From Neiella holothuriorum (GTDB taxonomy: Bacteria > Pseudomonadota > Gammaproteobacteria > Enterobacterales > Neiellaceae): a stretch of 64,000 nt of DNA. The notes beneath the pieces were generated by a model that made no database searches, was not told where the DNA came from, and worked only from the letters and a program-made list of their open reading frames with translations. This document shows positions 9,089-19,221 of this stretch, piece by piece (position 1 is the stretch's first letter; every line of letters starts with the position of its first letter). The stretch is taken from NCBI RefSeq assembly GCF_019457915.1, contig NZ_JAHZSS010000007.1, positions 109,367-173,366 on the forward strand. Direction: 5' to 3'. Position numbers and translations under genes: made by a program.

Positions 9089-11611
9089 TTAAACTTTGCG
9101 GATCCGTACCGCACATTTTTTAAAGTCAGTTTCTTTTGACAGCGGATCGGTTGCATCTAAGGTCAACTTATTGACCAACTGCTTGGCATCGAAAAATGGC
9201 ATAAACACCAACCCTTTCGGTGGGCGGTTTCGGCCGCGCGTCTCAATGCGAGTTTTGATCTCTCCTCGGCGCGATTCCACCACAACCTCTTCGCCCCGGC
9301 GTAGTTTTAGCGATTTTGCATCATCAGGGTGAATAAAGAGCAAGGAGTCTGGGTAAGCTCGATACAGCTCAGGCACTCGGCGCGTCATGGTGCCGGTATG
9401 CCAATGCTCGAGCACTCGGCCTGTGCTCAGCCAGAATGGGTATTCGTCATCCGGAGATTCTGCGGCAGGCTCAAATGGCAACGCAAAAATAACCGCCTTG
9501 CCATCTTTTTTACCGTAAAATTCCCATCCATTCCCTTCTTTGACGTAAGGGTCATAACCTTCTTTATAGCGCCATAGCGTTTCTTTACCATCGACCACAG
9601 GCCAACGCAGACCACGAGCAGCGTGATAATCATCGAAGTCCGCCAAATCATGATGATGGCCTCGGCCAAAGACGGCATATTCTTCAAACAAGCCTTTTTG
9701 ACAATAGAAACCGAAATCGTCTGATTCTTGGTTCATTTTGCCGCGGCATTCTTTGGCAGAGAATTTGTCTACGTTACCGTTACGGTAGAGCACCTCGTAT
9801 AAAGTACGGCCTTTTAACTCAGGCGAGCTCGCAATTAATTCGGCGGGCCATACTTCTTCAACTTTAAAGCGTTTAGAAAATTCCATTAATTGCCACAAAT
9901 CGGACTTAGCTTCACCCGGTGGCATGACTTGTTGATGCCAGAATTGTGTACGACGTTCGGCATTACCATACGCGCCTTCTTTTTCGACCCACATGGCTGT
10001 TGGTAGAATCAAATCTGCGGCCTGAGCAGTGACCGTTGGGTATGGGTCAGATACAACGATGAAATTGCGTGGATCACGGTAGCCCGGCAAGCGCTCTTCG
10101 TTAATGTTTGGCCCAGCTTGCATGTTGTTATTACACATCACCCAATAGGCATTTAACTTACCGTCTTTGAGCATGCGATCTTGCAACACCGCGTGATAGC
10201 CAACTTTCCCAGGAATTGTCCCCTCCGGAAGTTTCCAAACTTTCTCGGCAAAGTCCCGGTGTGCTTTGTTAGCAACCACCATATCGGCCGGTAAGCGGTG
10301 AGCAAATGTCCCTACTTCTCGAGCCGTACCACAGGCTGAAGGCTGGCCGGTAAGAGAAAATGGGCCGTTGCCTGGTTCCGAGATCTTACCGGTCAATAGA
10401 TGGATGTTATAAACCAGATTATTGGCCCAAACACCGCGTGTGTGTTGGTTAAAGCCCATCGTCCAGTAAGACACCACTTTCTTAGTCGGATCAGCGTAAA
10501 CTTCGGCTAACCGTAGCAAGTTATCTTTCGGTACGCCGGTCAATTCAGATGTGTAATCCAGCGTGTATGTGCTGACAAACTTGGCAAACTCTTCCATGGA
10601 TATGGGTTTTGAGTCGCCAGAGCCTGCATTTTTTGCTTGCTGCTCGAGAGGGTGAGTCGGGCGCAGGCCATAACCAATATCCGTCGCGCCTTCTCGGAAG
10701 TTCACATGCTTAGAAACAAAGTCTTCGTTTACCTTGTCATTTTCAATAATGTAGTTGGCAATGTAATTGAGAATCGCCAAATCAGTTTGGGGCGTAAAAA
10801 TCAAACCATTGTCGGCCAGCTCAAAACTTCGATGCTCAAATGTCGACAACACGTGGACTTGAACATCAGGAGCACTTAATCGACGATCGGTCAGCCGTGA
10901 CCATAAAATGGGGTGCATTTCGGCCATGTTCGAGCCCCATAAAACAAACACATCGGCATTTTCTAAGTCATCGTAGCAACCCATCGGCTCATCCATGCCG
11001 AAGGTACGGGCAAAACCAACCACAGCGGACGCCATACAGTGGCGCGCATTCGGATCAATGTTATTGGAGCGAAAGCCCGCTTTGAACAACTTAGAGGCTG
11101 CATAGCCTTCCCAAACCGTCCACTGCCCAGAGCCAAACATACCAACCGTTGAAGTAATCTCGGACACCGATTTACCAGCGTTACGCTCGTTGTCAGCTTT
11201 GATAGCTGTTTTCCATTTTTCAGCCATGATGTCGAACGCTTGGTCCCAAGACACAGGCTCAAAGTCGCCTTGCTTGTCGTACTTACCATTTTTCATACGC
11301 AGCAATGGTTGAGTAAGACGGTCGTTGCCATACATGATTTTCGACAAAAAGTAGCCTTTAATGCAGTTCAGCCCTTTGTTGACCGGTGCATCGGGATCGC
11401 CCTGAGTTGCCACCACTCGACCATTCTGTGTTCCGACCAACACACTACAGCCGGTACCACAGAATCTGCACGGAGCTTTGTCCCAGTCAACTTTAGCTTG
11501 ACTGCGCTGCGTTGTTACATTTGTTGCAATTGCCGGCACACTTAAGCCAGCAGCAGCGGCTGTAGCGGCAACAGCCTGCGTTTTAATGAAGTCACGACGG
11601 TTTAGTTTCAC
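9089..11611 (-). CDS. napA: NapA periplasmic nitrate reductase, molybdopterin catalytic subunit
   Basis: The 840-residue protein starts with a twin-arginine signal ([12 protein letters not shown]) cleaved near PAIA. Next come a 4Fe-4S motif ([10 protein letters not shown], with a further Cys in GLNCIKGYF) and the molybdenum-ligand cysteine region [10 protein letters not shown]. The middle holds the bis-MGD binding domains and the C-terminus the molydopterin dinucleotide-binding fold ([17 protein letters not shown]). It reduces nitrate to nitrite in the periplasm. Its ATG overlaps the napD stop, matching NapD's role as its Tat-signal chaperone. Confidence 0.97.
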   Translation of the reverse strand: MKLNRRDFIKTQAVAATAAAAGLSVPAIATNVTTQRSQAKVDWDKAPCRFCGTGCSVLVGTQNGRVVATQGDPDAPVNKGLNCIKGYFLSKIMYGNDRLTQPLLRMKNGKYDKQGDFEPVSWDQAFDIMAEKWKTAIKADNERNAGKSVSEITSTVGMFGSGQWTVWEGYAASKLFKAGFRSNNIDPNARHCMASAVVGFARTFGMDEPMGCYDDLENADVFVLWGSNMAEMHPILWSRLTDRRLSAPDVQVHVLSTFEHRSFELADNGLIFTPQTDLAILNYIANYIIENDKVNEDFVSKHVNFREGATDIGYGLRPTHPLEQQAKNAGSGDSKPISMEEFAKFVSTYTLDYTSELTGVPKDNLLRLAEVYADPTKKVVSYWTMGFNQHTRGVWANNLVYNIHLLTGKISEPGNGPFSLTGQPSACGTAREVGTFAHRLPADMVVANKAHRDFAEKVWKLPEGTIPGKVGYHAVLQDRMLKDGKLNAYWVMCNNNMQAGPNINEERLPGYRDPRNFIVVSDPYPTVTAQAADLILPTAMWVEKEGAYGNAERRTQFWHQQVMPPGEAKSDLWQLMEFSKRFKVEEVWPAELIASSPELKGRTLYEVLYRNGNVDKFSAKECRGKMNQESDDFGFYCQKGLFEEYAVFGRGHHHDLADFDDYHAARGLRWPVVDGKETLWRYKEGYDPYVKEGNGWEFYGKKDGKAVIFALPFEPAAESPDDEYPFWLSTGRVLEHWHTGTMTRRVPELYRAYPDSLLFIHPDDAKSLKLRRGEEVVVESRRGEIKTRIETRGRNRPPKGLVFMPFFDAKQLVNKLTLDATDPLSKETDFKKCAVRIRKV

Positions 11612-11907
11612 GACGCCATCTCCTTGTTGCCGGTTTCGGCAGTGTCGTTGTGGTGGTAGATCAGAGCAACAGACAGAACGCTCTGAATATTTTGAATTCG
11701 GGTGATTTGTTCAGTTAGGTATATGGTGTTGGGGGTTTCTTCGATGATTACGATCAGCGCGTTATCACTGCTTTCTGGTTGCACAGTCGCACCAGCTTCA
11801 GCTTCTATTGCTGTCACAACTTGGAGTCGTTGAGCTGGCGAGCAACGCACGAGAACACCAGCTAACTTAATCACGTCATCGCAATCAGCTGCACTGTGCT
11901 CACTCAT
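11608..11907 (-). CDS. napD: NapD, chaperone for the NapA Tat signal
   Basis: NapD family protein of 99 residues when started at ATG 11907, whose first bases overlap the stop of the upstream small gene (ATGA). The longer frame from 11946 would run through that gene. The ferredoxin-like fold is suggested by [10 protein letters not shown] and a C-terminal strand [10 protein letters not shown]. NapD binds the NapA twin-arginine signal so that export waits for cofactor insertion. Its stop overlaps the napA start. Confidence 0.9.
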   Translation of the reverse strand: MSEHSAADCDDVIKLAGVLVRCSPAQRLQVVTAIEAEAGATVQPESSDNALIVIIEETPNTIYLTEQITRIQNIQSVLSVALIYHHNDTAETGNKEMAS

Positions 11908-12056
11908 GATGAGATATCCGTGTCCACTGGCTGGACGCCCATCCATTTAAGGATAAACAAGCAGACAACAGCGATTCCAATAAATCCAAATAAAAAGATT
12001 GCTGGCATGGCGGCGTAGCCCAGCACATGCCATATAAAAGACTCTAGCTGACTCAT
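11904..12056 (-). CDS. 50-residue membrane peptide heading the nap operon (TIGR02808-like, NapE position)
   Basis: A short gene too small for usual ORF cut-offs. It begins MSQLESFIWHVLGYAAMP, then has one hydrophobic span of about 20 residues (residues 18-37), then a polar tail. The ESxIWHVLGYxAMP opening is what I recall of the TIGR02808 short-protein family found beside nap genes in marine gammaproteobacteria; it is not similar to classical NapE, though it takes that position and size. Its TGA overlaps the napD ATG (ATGA), arguing for real, coupled translation. Function unknown; a single-pass inner-membrane peptide of the Nap system is the likely role. Confidence 0.8.
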   Translation of the reverse strand: MSQLESFIWHVLGYAAMPAIFLFGFIGIAVVCLFILKWMGVQPVDTDISS

Positions 12057-12335
12057 GTATATCTCTTCTTATGCGTTAGCCCAGAGGACTGTACTAACTT
12101 ATTTTTATAGTTAGATAAGACTAGTTGAAAACAAGAAAGTACGTTCTTGCTATAGCCGATCAACTTAATATTTATTGTTGTTAGGCGAGTATAGTTGAGG
12201 GGTTTGTAACCAACTGTGACATCGCCTATTTATTTAGCATTTAACATGTAGCATATGGCATAAAGACCCATTCAAGGCGGAGTCTTATAACACCGAGAGT
12301 TCGTTTAGATACCATTGGCGACAGGAGAATGACGC
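12057..12335. promoter_or_regulatory. Divergent promoter region between nap operon and yghU
   Basis: This AT-rich 279-bp gap must hold the nap promoter (leftward) and the yghU promoter (rightward). One FNR half-site, ATCAA, is at 12159-12163, but the other half (TTGAT) is not matched. I could not assign NarP heptamers or -10/-35 boxes with confidence. GACAGGAG before the yghU ATG is a clear ribosome-binding site. Confidence 0.4.
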
Positions 12336-13178
12336 ATGAGTAGCAAGTCGAAATATGAGCCCGCTGACGTGTGGACTTGGCAACAACCTAGTGGTGGACA
12401 ATTCGCAAATATTAATCGCCCTATAGCCGGAGCAACTCATCAACAGTCACTGCCGAAAGGGGAACATTCGCTGCAGCTCTACTCGCTGGCAACCCCAAAT
12501 GGCGTCAAAGTGACCATCATGCTTGAAGAGCTATTGGCCATTGGTAAATCTGAGGCTGAATACGATGCCTGGCTCATACGGATTCAAGAAGGTGATCAAT
12601 TTTCATCCGGCTTTGTTGAAATCAACCCCAATTCCAAAATCCCAGCTCTTATTGATTACAGCACTCCCGAGCCGGCCAAGATATTTGAATCTGGCTCCAT
12701 TTTGCTTTATCTCGCTGAGAAGTTTGGCGAGTTTTTACCATCACAATTGCAGGAACGAACCGAAACCTTGAACTGGTTGTTTTGGCAAATGGGCTCTGCC
12801 CCTTATCTCGGTGGTGGCTTCGGTCATTTTTACGCTTACGCGCCAGAAAAATTCGAATACCCCATTAATCGCTTCACCATGGAAGTGAAACGCCAATTGG
12901 ATGTGCTCGATCGTAATTTGGCGACACGCCGGTATATGGCGGGAGAGCAATACACCATCGCAGACATCGCCATTTGGCCATGGTACGGCAATTTAGTGTT
13001 GGGTCGCTTATACGATGCGGCTAAATTTTTAAGCACGGAGGAGTACCCGAATGTACTGCGATGGGCAAACGAGATCGACAAGCGCGCGGCGGTGCAACGC
13101 GGCAGAAAAGTGAACCGAACCTGGGGCGACGAAACTGAGCAAGTGCCAGAGCGGCACCAAGCCAGCGATTTAGACTAG
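12336..13178 (+). CDS. yghU: YghU-type glutathione transferase, disulfide-bond oxidoreductase
   Basis: The 280-residue protein follows E. coli YghU closely along its length, from the N-terminal extension (ADVWTWQQPSGGQFANINRP) through the thioredoxin-like domain (TPNGVKVTIMLEELL, NPNSKIPALID, ESGSILLYLAEKFG) to the helical domain (YTIADIAIWPWYGN). YghU binds two glutathiones and has disulfide reductase and peroxidase-type activity. It is cytoplasmic and probably helps with thiol or peroxide stress. It is a single gene divergent from the nap operon. Confidence 0.93.
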   Translation: MSSKSKYEPADVWTWQQPSGGQFANINRPIAGATHQQSLPKGEHSLQLYSLATPNGVKVTIMLEELLAIGKSEAEYDAWLIRIQEGDQFSSGFVEINPNSKIPALIDYSTPEPAKIFESGSILLYLAEKFGEFLPSQLQERTETLNWLFWQMGSAPYLGGGFGHFYAYAPEKFEYPINRFTMEVKRQLDVLDRNLATRRYMAGEQYTIADIAIWPWYGNLVLGRLYDAAKFLSTEEYPNVLRWANEIDKRAAVQRGRKVNRTWGDETEQVPERHQASDLD

Positions 13179-13244
13179 CGCCAACAATGCAATCGGAGTA
13201 AAGGGCTTAACCATTGCTGCGCTTTATCTCCGAGTTGCGGGCTT

Positions 13245-14243
13245 TCACCCATAATAACTTTTGTACCAACGAACAAATTCGCCAAGTCCTTTGTCGATAC
13301 TGGTTGATGGCGTGAACCCGACATCAGCAACTAAGTCGTCAATATTAGCCGCTGTCGCTTCTACATCACCGGGTTGAATTGGCATCATCTGCTTATTGGC
13401 TTCAACACCTAGGTGCTTTTCCAACGTGCTGATAAATTCGCCCAGTTGCACTGAGTTGTTATTGCCAATGTTGTATACCTTATAAGGCGCTTTACTTGAT
13501 GATGGGTCACCATCATGCCAATCAGGGTTGTGAGCAGGCACTTTGTTTAGTACCCGCACCACGCCCTCAACAATGTCGTCGATGTAGGTGAAATCACGCT
13601 TCATCTTACCAAAGTTGAATACTTTGATTGGATCGCCAGCAAGCATTGCCTTGGCAAACAAAAAATACGCCATATCTGGGCGCCCCCACGGGCCATATAC
13701 CGTAAAAAAGCGTAAGCCTGTGGTTGGCAAACCATATAAATGTGAATAGCTATGCGCCATCAATTCGTTGGCTTTTTTACTCGCAGCGTACAGTGAAACT
13801 GGGTGATCAACATTGTCACTGGTAGAAAATGGCATGGCTTCATTCATGCCATACACTGAGCTTGATGAGGCATAAACAAGGTGCTCAATGTTATGATGAC
13901 GACAACCTTCGAGTATGGTCATCATGCCCGTGAAGTTAGAGTCAACGTATTCAAATGGGGCTTTCAACGAATGGCGAACCCCCGCTTGCGCCGCCAAATG
14001 GACCACCCGATTAAACTGATATTGCTCGAACAATGTTGCGACAGCTGGACGGTCAGCCAAATCGAGTTCGACAAACTCAAAGCCCGGTAAGGCTTCGAGT
14101 TGAGCAAGTCGAGCGTGTTTAAGACCCACATCATAGTAGTGGTTCATGTTGTCGATACCGACAACATGATGACCGTCGGCAATTAGCCGTTGGCTCACAA
14201 AGAAGCCGATGAAGCCAGCAGCTCCCGTAACCAGTACTTTCAT
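13245..14243 (-). CDS. UDP-glucuronate 4-epimerase-like NAD-dependent epimerase
   Basis: An extended short-chain dehydrogenase of 332 residues with an N-terminal NAD site GAAGFIGFF, SSSSVYG and the catalytic YAASKKANE (Tyr/Lys pair). The region FFTVYGPWGRPDMA is typical of the CapI/UGlcAE group, which interconverts UDP-glucuronate and UDP-galacturonate. It directly follows ugd, which makes UDP-glucuronate, so the substrate fits. It is the last gene of the galU-galE-ugd operon. The products probably feed a polysaccharide or LPS, though no glycosyltransferase is nearby. Confidence 0.88.
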   Translation of the reverse strand: MKVLVTGAAGFIGFFVSQRLIADGHHVVGIDNMNHYYDVGLKHARLAQLEALPGFEFVELDLADRPAVATLFEQYQFNRVVHLAAQAGVRHSLKAPFEYVDSNFTGMMTILEGCRHHNIEHLVYASSSSVYGMNEAMPFSTSDNVDHPVSLYAASKKANELMAHSYSHLYGLPTTGLRFFTVYGPWGRPDMAYFLFAKAMLAGDPIKVFNFGKMKRDFTYIDDIVEGVVRVLNKVPAHNPDWHDGDPSSSKAPYKVYNIGNNNSVQLGEFISTLEKHLGVEANKQMMPIQPGDVEATAANIDDLVADVGFTPSTSIDKGLGEFVRWYKSYYG

Positions 14244-14264
14244 ATCGCGTTGTCCTGTTTGTAT

Positions 14265-15602
14265 TTAACTGCTGATACTATCACCACGACCCATTGCATA
14301 ATACGCCAAGCCATATCGCTTAACTTGCTCTGGATCGTATAGGTTCCGGCCATCAAAAATAACAGGATCGGTTAATTGCTCTTTAATATCATCGAAGTTA
14401 GCAGCACGAAATACTTTCCATTCGGTACAAATCACTAAACAGTCAGCACCTTTAAGTGCCGCATCTTTAGTACCAACCAGCTCTAGGTCATCACGAGTGC
14501 CATAGATTCGTTGAACTTCTTCCATCGCTTCTGGATCGAAGGCTCGAACTTTTGCACCTGCTTGCCAAAGTGATTCCATTAGCACCCGGCTTGACGCTTC
14601 ACGCATGTCATCGGTATTTGGCTTGAATGACAAGCCCCAGATCGCTACCGTTTTACCGGCCAGATCAGCTTTGTAGAAATCGTTAAGGCGCTTAAAGAGC
14701 ACCTCTTTTTGGCCATAGTTAACAGTTTCGACGGCTTTTAGTAGAGTCGACTCGTAGCCAATGGAATCAGCAGTACGAACCAAGGCTTGCACATCTTTCG
14801 GGAAACACGAACCGCCGTAACCACAGCCAGGATAAATAAAGTGGTAGCCAATTCGAGCATCGGAGCCAATACCTTGGCGGACCTTTTCAATATCAGCGCC
14901 TAGCCGTTCAGCTAGATTAGACATTTCGTTCATGAAGCTAATTTTTGTAGCCAACATGCAGTTGGCTGCATACTTAGTCAACTCAGCAGACTTCACATCC
15001 ATGAAAATCATACGATCATGATTGCGGGTAAATGGCGCGTAAAGCTCTCGAATTAACTGGCGCGCTTGTTCATCATCGGTGCCAATCACAATTCGGTCTG
15101 GGCTCATACAATCGCTAACCGCAGCCCCTTCCTTCAAAAATTCAGGATTAGAAACCACTGAATAATCATAATCAACGTCGCGCTCTTTGAGCACTTCGGC
15201 AATTGCAGCATCAACCTTATCAGCCGTGCCGACAGGAACCGTGCTTTTATCGATCACTACTTTATAGCCGTTCTGGTACTGCGCAATAGTACGGGCAACA
15301 GCCAATACATATTTTAAGTCGGCGGAACCATCTTCATCCGGCGGGGTACCAACAGCAATAAACTGCAACTCGCCAAATTCAACACCTTGTTTGGCGTCGG
15401 TCGTGAAGTGCAAGCGACCTTCTTTATAGTTCGTTTCTACCAGCGGTGTTAAACCTGGCTCAAAAATCGGAATGATGCCTTTTTTCAGGTTATCCACTTT
15501 AGCTTGGTCGACATCAACGCACATCACTTCATGACCAAAGTCAGCCATTACGGCGGCTTGCACTAAGCCCACATAACCAATTCCAAAAACAGTAACTTTC
15601 AT
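14265..15602 (-). CDS. ugd: UDP-glucose 6-dehydrogenase
   Basis: The 445-residue protein has the N-terminal NAD fold [11 protein letters not shown], the catalytic-cysteine motif GGSCFPKD and a C-terminal UDP-binding domain ([16 protein letters not shown]). It oxidises UDP-glucose to UDP-glucuronate with two NAD. Upstream galU supplies UDP-glucose and the following epimerase uses the product. Confidence 0.95.
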   Translation of the reverse strand: MKVTVFGIGYVGLVQAAVMADFGHEVMCVDVDQAKVDNLKKGIIPIFEPGLTPLVETNYKEGRLHFTTDAKQGVEFGELQFIAVGTPPDEDGSADLKYVLAVARTIAQYQNGYKVVIDKSTVPVGTADKVDAAIAEVLKERDVDYDYSVVSNPEFLKEGAAVSDCMSPDRIVIGTDDEQARQLIRELYAPFTRNHDRMIFMDVKSAELTKYAANCMLATKISFMNEMSNLAERLGADIEKVRQGIGSDARIGYHFIYPGCGYGGSCFPKDVQALVRTADSIGYESTLLKAVETVNYGQKEVLFKRLNDFYKADLAGKTVAIWGLSFKPNTDDMREASSRVLMESLWQAGAKVRAFDPEAMEEVQRIYGTRDDLELVGTKDAALKGADCLVICTEWKVFRAANFDDIKEQLTDPVIFDGRNLYDPEQVKRYGLAYYAMGRGDSISS

Positions 15603-15660
15603 AAGCAGCGACCTTCTAATGTAGATAAATATGTGATTCGTAAATTCATTATCGATGTAT

Positions 15661-16680
15661 TCATTCTACTGAATACCCGTTGGGATTTTGAGATTGCCAG
15701 CGCCAAGCATCTTCGGCCATTTCAGCTAGCGAAAGAGTTGCTCGCCAATTGAGTTCACTCGCAGCTAGCGAAGGTTCGGCATAACATTCAGCAATATCAC
15801 CTGGGCGCCGTTCAACAATTTGATAGGGGATGTCGCGTTGACATGCTTGTGCAAACGCGGCGATCACTTCCAATACTGAATAGCCATTTCCAGTGCCTAA
15901 ATTGTAAGTGACTAGACCCGGTGATTGGCTGAGTTTGTCAAGTGCTCTCACATGGCCGGCAGCCAAGTCTACAACATGAATATAATCTCGAACGCCGGTG
16001 CCATCGACAGTTGGGTAATCCCCACCAAACACACTCAGCTGTTTTAATTTGCCAACAGCTACTTGTGTAATGTACGGCGTCAAGTTATTCGGAATACCGG
16101 ATGGATCTTCACCAATCAAACCACTTTTATGAGCGCCAACGGGATTGAAGTAGCGAAGCAAGGCAATATCCCAACGGTCGTCGGACTTAGCAAAATCTTG
16201 GAGGATTTCCTCAACCATTAACTTAGAACGACCATATGGATTCGTTGCTGAGGTTGGAAACGATTCGACAATCGGCACCGAAGCAGGATCGCCATAAACG
16301 GTAGCGGATGAGCTAAACACTAACTTGGTGACGCCAGCCTGCTGCATAGCCTGACAGAGCGTTAACGTGCCAGCGACATTATTCTGATAATAATCAAGCG
16401 GGATTTGAGTTGACTCACCTACAGCCTTCAAGCCGGCGAAATGAATCACGGACTTGACCTCGTACTGAGCGAATACTGCGTCTAACGCAGCACGCTCTCG
16501 AATGTCAACGTGATGGAATGGGATGTCATCACAGCCGGTGATCTGTTTCACGCGGCGCAAAGACTCTTCACTCGAGTTACACAGGTTATCGACCACAATA
16601 GGCCGATGACCTGCTTCAATAAGCGCTATTAAAGTGTGGCTGCCGATATAACCGGCACCACCTGTCACTAGAACATCCAT
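15661..16680 (-). CDS. galE: UDP-glucose 4-epimerase
   Basis: The 339-residue GalE has the NAD motif [17 protein letters not shown], the catalytic YGRSK and the family segment RYFNPVGAH. It interconverts UDP-glucose and UDP-galactose. It sits 21 bp downstream of galU and upstream of ugd, so the operon makes UDP-Glc, UDP-Gal, UDP-GlcA and UDP-GalA from glucose-1-phosphate. No galKT genes are near, which suggests a biosynthetic rather than galactose-catabolic role. Confidence 0.95.
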   Translation of the reverse strand: MDVLVTGGAGYIGSHTLIALIEAGHRPIVVDNLCNSSEESLRRVKQITGCDDIPFHHVDIRERAALDAVFAQYEVKSVIHFAGLKAVGESTQIPLDYYQNNVAGTLTLCQAMQQAGVTKLVFSSSATVYGDPASVPIVESFPTSATNPYGRSKLMVEEILQDFAKSDDRWDIALLRYFNPVGAHKSGLIGEDPSGIPNNLTPYITQVAVGKLKQLSVFGGDYPTVDGTGVRDYIHVVDLAAGHVRALDKLSQSPGLVTYNLGTGNGYSVLEVIAAFAQACQRDIPYQIVERRPGDIAECYAEPSLAASELNWRATLSLAEMAEDAWRWQSQNPNGYSVE

Positions 16681-16701
16681 GTATTGGATCTCAAACTAAA
16701 G

Positions 16702-17598
16702 TTAAAGTTTGCTGGCAAACTCTTTGACAAAGGATACGAACGAGTCGCCGATATCGCTATGGCGAATACCATACTCCAAGTTCGCTTGCATATAGCCGAG
16801 CTTACTACCACAGTCGTGACTGCGGCCTTTCATGTAATAAGCATTAACTTGTTCGACTTTCATCAGTGAGGCAATAGCATCCGTTAGCTGAATTTCCCCG
16901 CCAGCGCCCGGGGGCGTGTATTCGAGCAAGTCCCAACATTCAGCACTTAGCACATAACGGCCCACAACGGCTAAGTTTGATGGCGCTTCATCTGGATCTG
17001 GCTTCTCAACGGTACCAACCATTTTAACCGACTCACCGGGTTTCATTTCATTGCCACCTAAATCAACCACACCGTAGCTACCAATTTTTTCATGGGGAAC
17101 AGCTTCCACCATAATTTGGCTAGCTTGGGTTTCGTCAAACAGGCGAGTCATTTCAGCTAAGTTGTCTTTTTTCGGATCGGCATCGTATTTATCAATCAAC
17201 ACATCCGGCAAAACGACAGCAAATGGCACATTTCCAACAAGAGGCTTGGCACATAAAATAGCGTGGCCTAAGCCGAGCGCAGTGCCTTGACGCACGTGCA
17301 TGATAGTGACGTCAGGAGGGCAAATCTTTTGTACTTCTTCGAGCAACTGTCGTTTTACACGCTTTTCTAGGGTTGCTTCCAATTCAAAGCTCGTATCAAA
17401 GTGGTTTTCAATGGAGTTTTTACTGGAGTGGGTTACTAACACGATTTCTTTGATACCAGCTTTTACGCATTCTTCAACGACGTATTGAATTAGCGGGCGG
17501 TCAACTACAGGCAACATTTCTTTTGGAATGGCTTTTGTAGCGGGTAACATACGGGTGCCGAGGCCGGCAACAGGGATCACAGCTTTCCTGATTTGCAT
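16702..17598 (-). CDS. galU: UTP-glucose-1-phosphate uridylyltransferase
   Basis: The 298-residue protein has the nucleotidyltransferase signature [18 protein letters not shown] at the N-terminus, [13 protein letters not shown] after it, and the sugar-binding [10 protein letters not shown]. It makes UDP-glucose from UTP and glucose-1-phosphate. It is the first gene of the UDP-sugar operon. AAGGACATCAAG precedes its ATG. Confidence 0.96.
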   Translation of the reverse strand: MQIRKAVIPVAGLGTRMLPATKAIPKEMLPVVDRPLIQYVVEECVKAGIKEIVLVTHSSKNSIENHFDTSFELEATLEKRVKRQLLEEVQKICPPDVTIMHVRQGTALGLGHAILCAKPLVGNVPFAVVLPDVLIDKYDADPKKDNLAEMTRLFDETQASQIMVEAVPHEKIGSYGVVDLGGNEMKPGESVKMVGTVEKPDPDEAPSNLAVVGRYVLSAECWDLLEYTPPGAGGEIQLTDAIASLMKVEQVNAYYMKGRSHDCGSKLGYMQANLEYGIRHSDIGDSFVSFVKEFASKL

Positions 17599-17714
17599 CT
17601 TGATGTCCTTTCCTTTGCGTGCTTATTTTTAATCCGTTTATCAATTTAGCGGACTTTTCAGCCCCTATAAATTGTCAACGTTGTTCCAGTTCGTCATGGG
17701 AGCATGAAGTATAA

Positions 17715-17730
17715 TGTGATCTACATTACA
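17715..17730. promoter_or_regulatory. Candidate CRP-type binding site
   Basis: TGTGATCTACATTACA matches the CRP palindrome TGTGA-N6-TCACA with one mismatch in the right half. It lies between the divergent galU and comEA-like genes, 117 bp before the galU ATG and 164 bp before the comEA-like ATG. Either gene could be the target. Pattern match only. Confidence 0.45.
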
Positions 17731-17894
17731 CTGAATATGGCTGAAGGTTAAGCCTTGAAATTAACTCCGACTCTACGAAGCAATTTAGCATCAATATTCA
17801 AAATTGATGAACTTAAAAACTGAGGCTAGGCTTAATAAGCTGGCATGGTGACATGCAGCATTGAATGGAAACTACTAGCTTAAGGATTAAGCCA

Positions 17895-18197
17895 ATGAAA
17901 AAGTTAATTACTATTATCGCGTTCACCTTTCTATCAGCCATCTCGGTATCAGCAGCAGACAACACCGCAGCTCAAACCGAACCCGTTATGTCTGAATCAC
18001 TTAACAAAATAAGTATTAATCACGCGAGCGCTGAGCTTTTAGCCGAACGATTAAATGGCGTTGGCGATAAAAAAGCACAAGCGATCGTGAGTTACCGTGA
18101 TGATCACGGGCCGTTTCAATCGCTCGAACAACTGCTTGATGTAAAAGGCATAGGCCCATCCATCATCGAAAAAAATCGTGACTTTCTGAGCCTATAA
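17895..18197 (+). CDS. ComEA-like helix-hairpin-helix DNA-binding protein
   Basis: The 100-residue protein starts at ATG 17895 (AAGGA, 8 bases upstream), opening a signal peptide KKLITIIAFTFLSAISVSA. The mature part is two helix-hairpin-helix motifs: ISINHASAELLAERLNGVG and LLDVKGIGPSIIEK. This is the ComEA/YbaV layout. ComEA binds incoming DNA in the periplasm during natural transformation; the minimal form here may have that role. A CRP-like site upstream fits competence control in Vibrio, but that link is inference. Confidence 0.85.
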   Translation: MKKLITIIAFTFLSAISVSAADNTAAQTEPVMSESLNKISINHASAELLAERLNGVGDKKAQAIVSYRDDHGPFQSLEQLLDVKGIGPSIIEKNRDFLSL

Positions 18198-18225
18198 AAC
18201 AGAACAGTTACTATGGCGTTTACAT

Positions 18226-19128
18226 TTAACTAGCGGTAGACGCCTTCTTGTTAACACTCGCCTGCTGTATCTGATTCAGCCGTTTAAGCTCCAACATCGC
18301 ATACCGATGTTCAACAAAGTCATACACATTGGTGGCTAAGGCTAAACGGAAGAAGTTACCCGCATAGATTAATTCGTCAGTCTGCGCTGCCAACTTACCT
18401 AAATAGAAGTAGGCTTCACAAAGCCGCTCGGCATAAGCTGCTTCGCTTTTAATCCCTTCTGGCACTTGTTGTAGGAATTCAGTGACGGTTAAGCGATTCA
18501 GGTATAAGTCGACCAATTGCGTGGCCCAATCCTCATCGCGCAACTTAGTGCGGTTCGCCTGCAAATGTTGCTTAGCGGACTCAGGAGCAATTTGGTACTC
18601 CGCTAAATAGAGCCAGAGCACTCGATATGGGTCGGACTCTTGGCGATGTAGAAAGTCACCAAAATCTTCTGCAGCTAGACTGTTTCGTCCGGCATAATAG
18701 CGCGCGATTCCGCGATTGAGCAGCGCATACTTATGATCAGGATTCAATTCAATAGCCGAACCAAACGCTTCAAATGCTTCGACAAACTGTTCACCTTGGG
18801 TGTAATGAATACCCACAAAATTGTATGCATCGGCGAAATCAGCTTTCATTCGCAAAGCCCGGCTGAAATCTAAGTGAGCGAGTGCTTTTAATCCCAAGGA
18901 GTCATAGCGTACTCCTCGGTCGTAAAACAAATGTGCTAATTTGGCGTCTTCGGCATCAGACAAACTAATAATTTCTGTCAGTTTAGCAATCGCAGCCTGT
19001 TGCTCGATATTAGGCTGACGGGGAACTGCCAGTAACATTTCATGGGCTTGTGTTGGAGGCCGCTGACTGTTTGCACAGCCACTGAGTGCAACTACCAACA
19101 ACAGCATCATCCATTTCATATAAGACAT
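18226..19128 (-). CDS. nlpI: Lipoprotein NlpI, TPR protein
   Basis: Start set at ATG 19128, because the longer frame would run back through the pnp terminator. The 300-residue product has a lipoprotein signal ending LVVALSGC and several TPR repeats (for example FADAYNFVGIHYTQGEQF and YALLNRGIARYYAGR). NlpI is an outer-membrane lipoprotein that delivers murein endopeptidases such as MepS to the protease Prc. Its place directly after pnp is conserved with Enterobacteria. Confidence 0.92.
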   Translation of the reverse strand: MSYMKWMMLLLVVALSGCANSQRPPTQAHEMLLAVPRQPNIEQQAAIAKLTEIISLSDAEDAKLAHLFYDRGVRYDSLGLKALAHLDFSRALRMKADFADAYNFVGIHYTQGEQFVEAFEAFGSAIELNPDHKYALLNRGIARYYAGRNSLAAEDFGDFLHRQESDPYRVLWLYLAEYQIAPESAKQHLQANRTKLRDEDWATQLVDLYLNRLTVTEFLQQVPEGIKSEAAYAERLCEAYFYLGKLAAQTDELIYAGNFFRLALATNVYDFVEHRYAMLELKRLNQIQQASVNKKASTAS

Positions 19129-19142
19129 ATTTACGCCTGAAA

Positions 19143-19171
19143 TAAAAAAGGCCAATCTTGAGATTGGCCCA
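19143..19171 (-). terminator. Intrinsic terminator between pnp and nlpI
   Basis: On the minus strand GGCCAATCT-CA-AGATTGGCC is followed by six T. It lies in the short pnp-nlpI gap, so it should end or attenuate the pnp transcript before nlpI. Confidence 0.85.
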
Positions 19172-19221
19172 TTATGCAGAATTGCTGATTTAGGGCCAAC
19201 CTTCGCAGGCCCCAATCTACC

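Noticed and set aside
12151..12163. Possible FNR site upstream of the nap operon
   Set aside because: Only the ATCAA half matches; the partner half fails, so I cannot support an FNR box.
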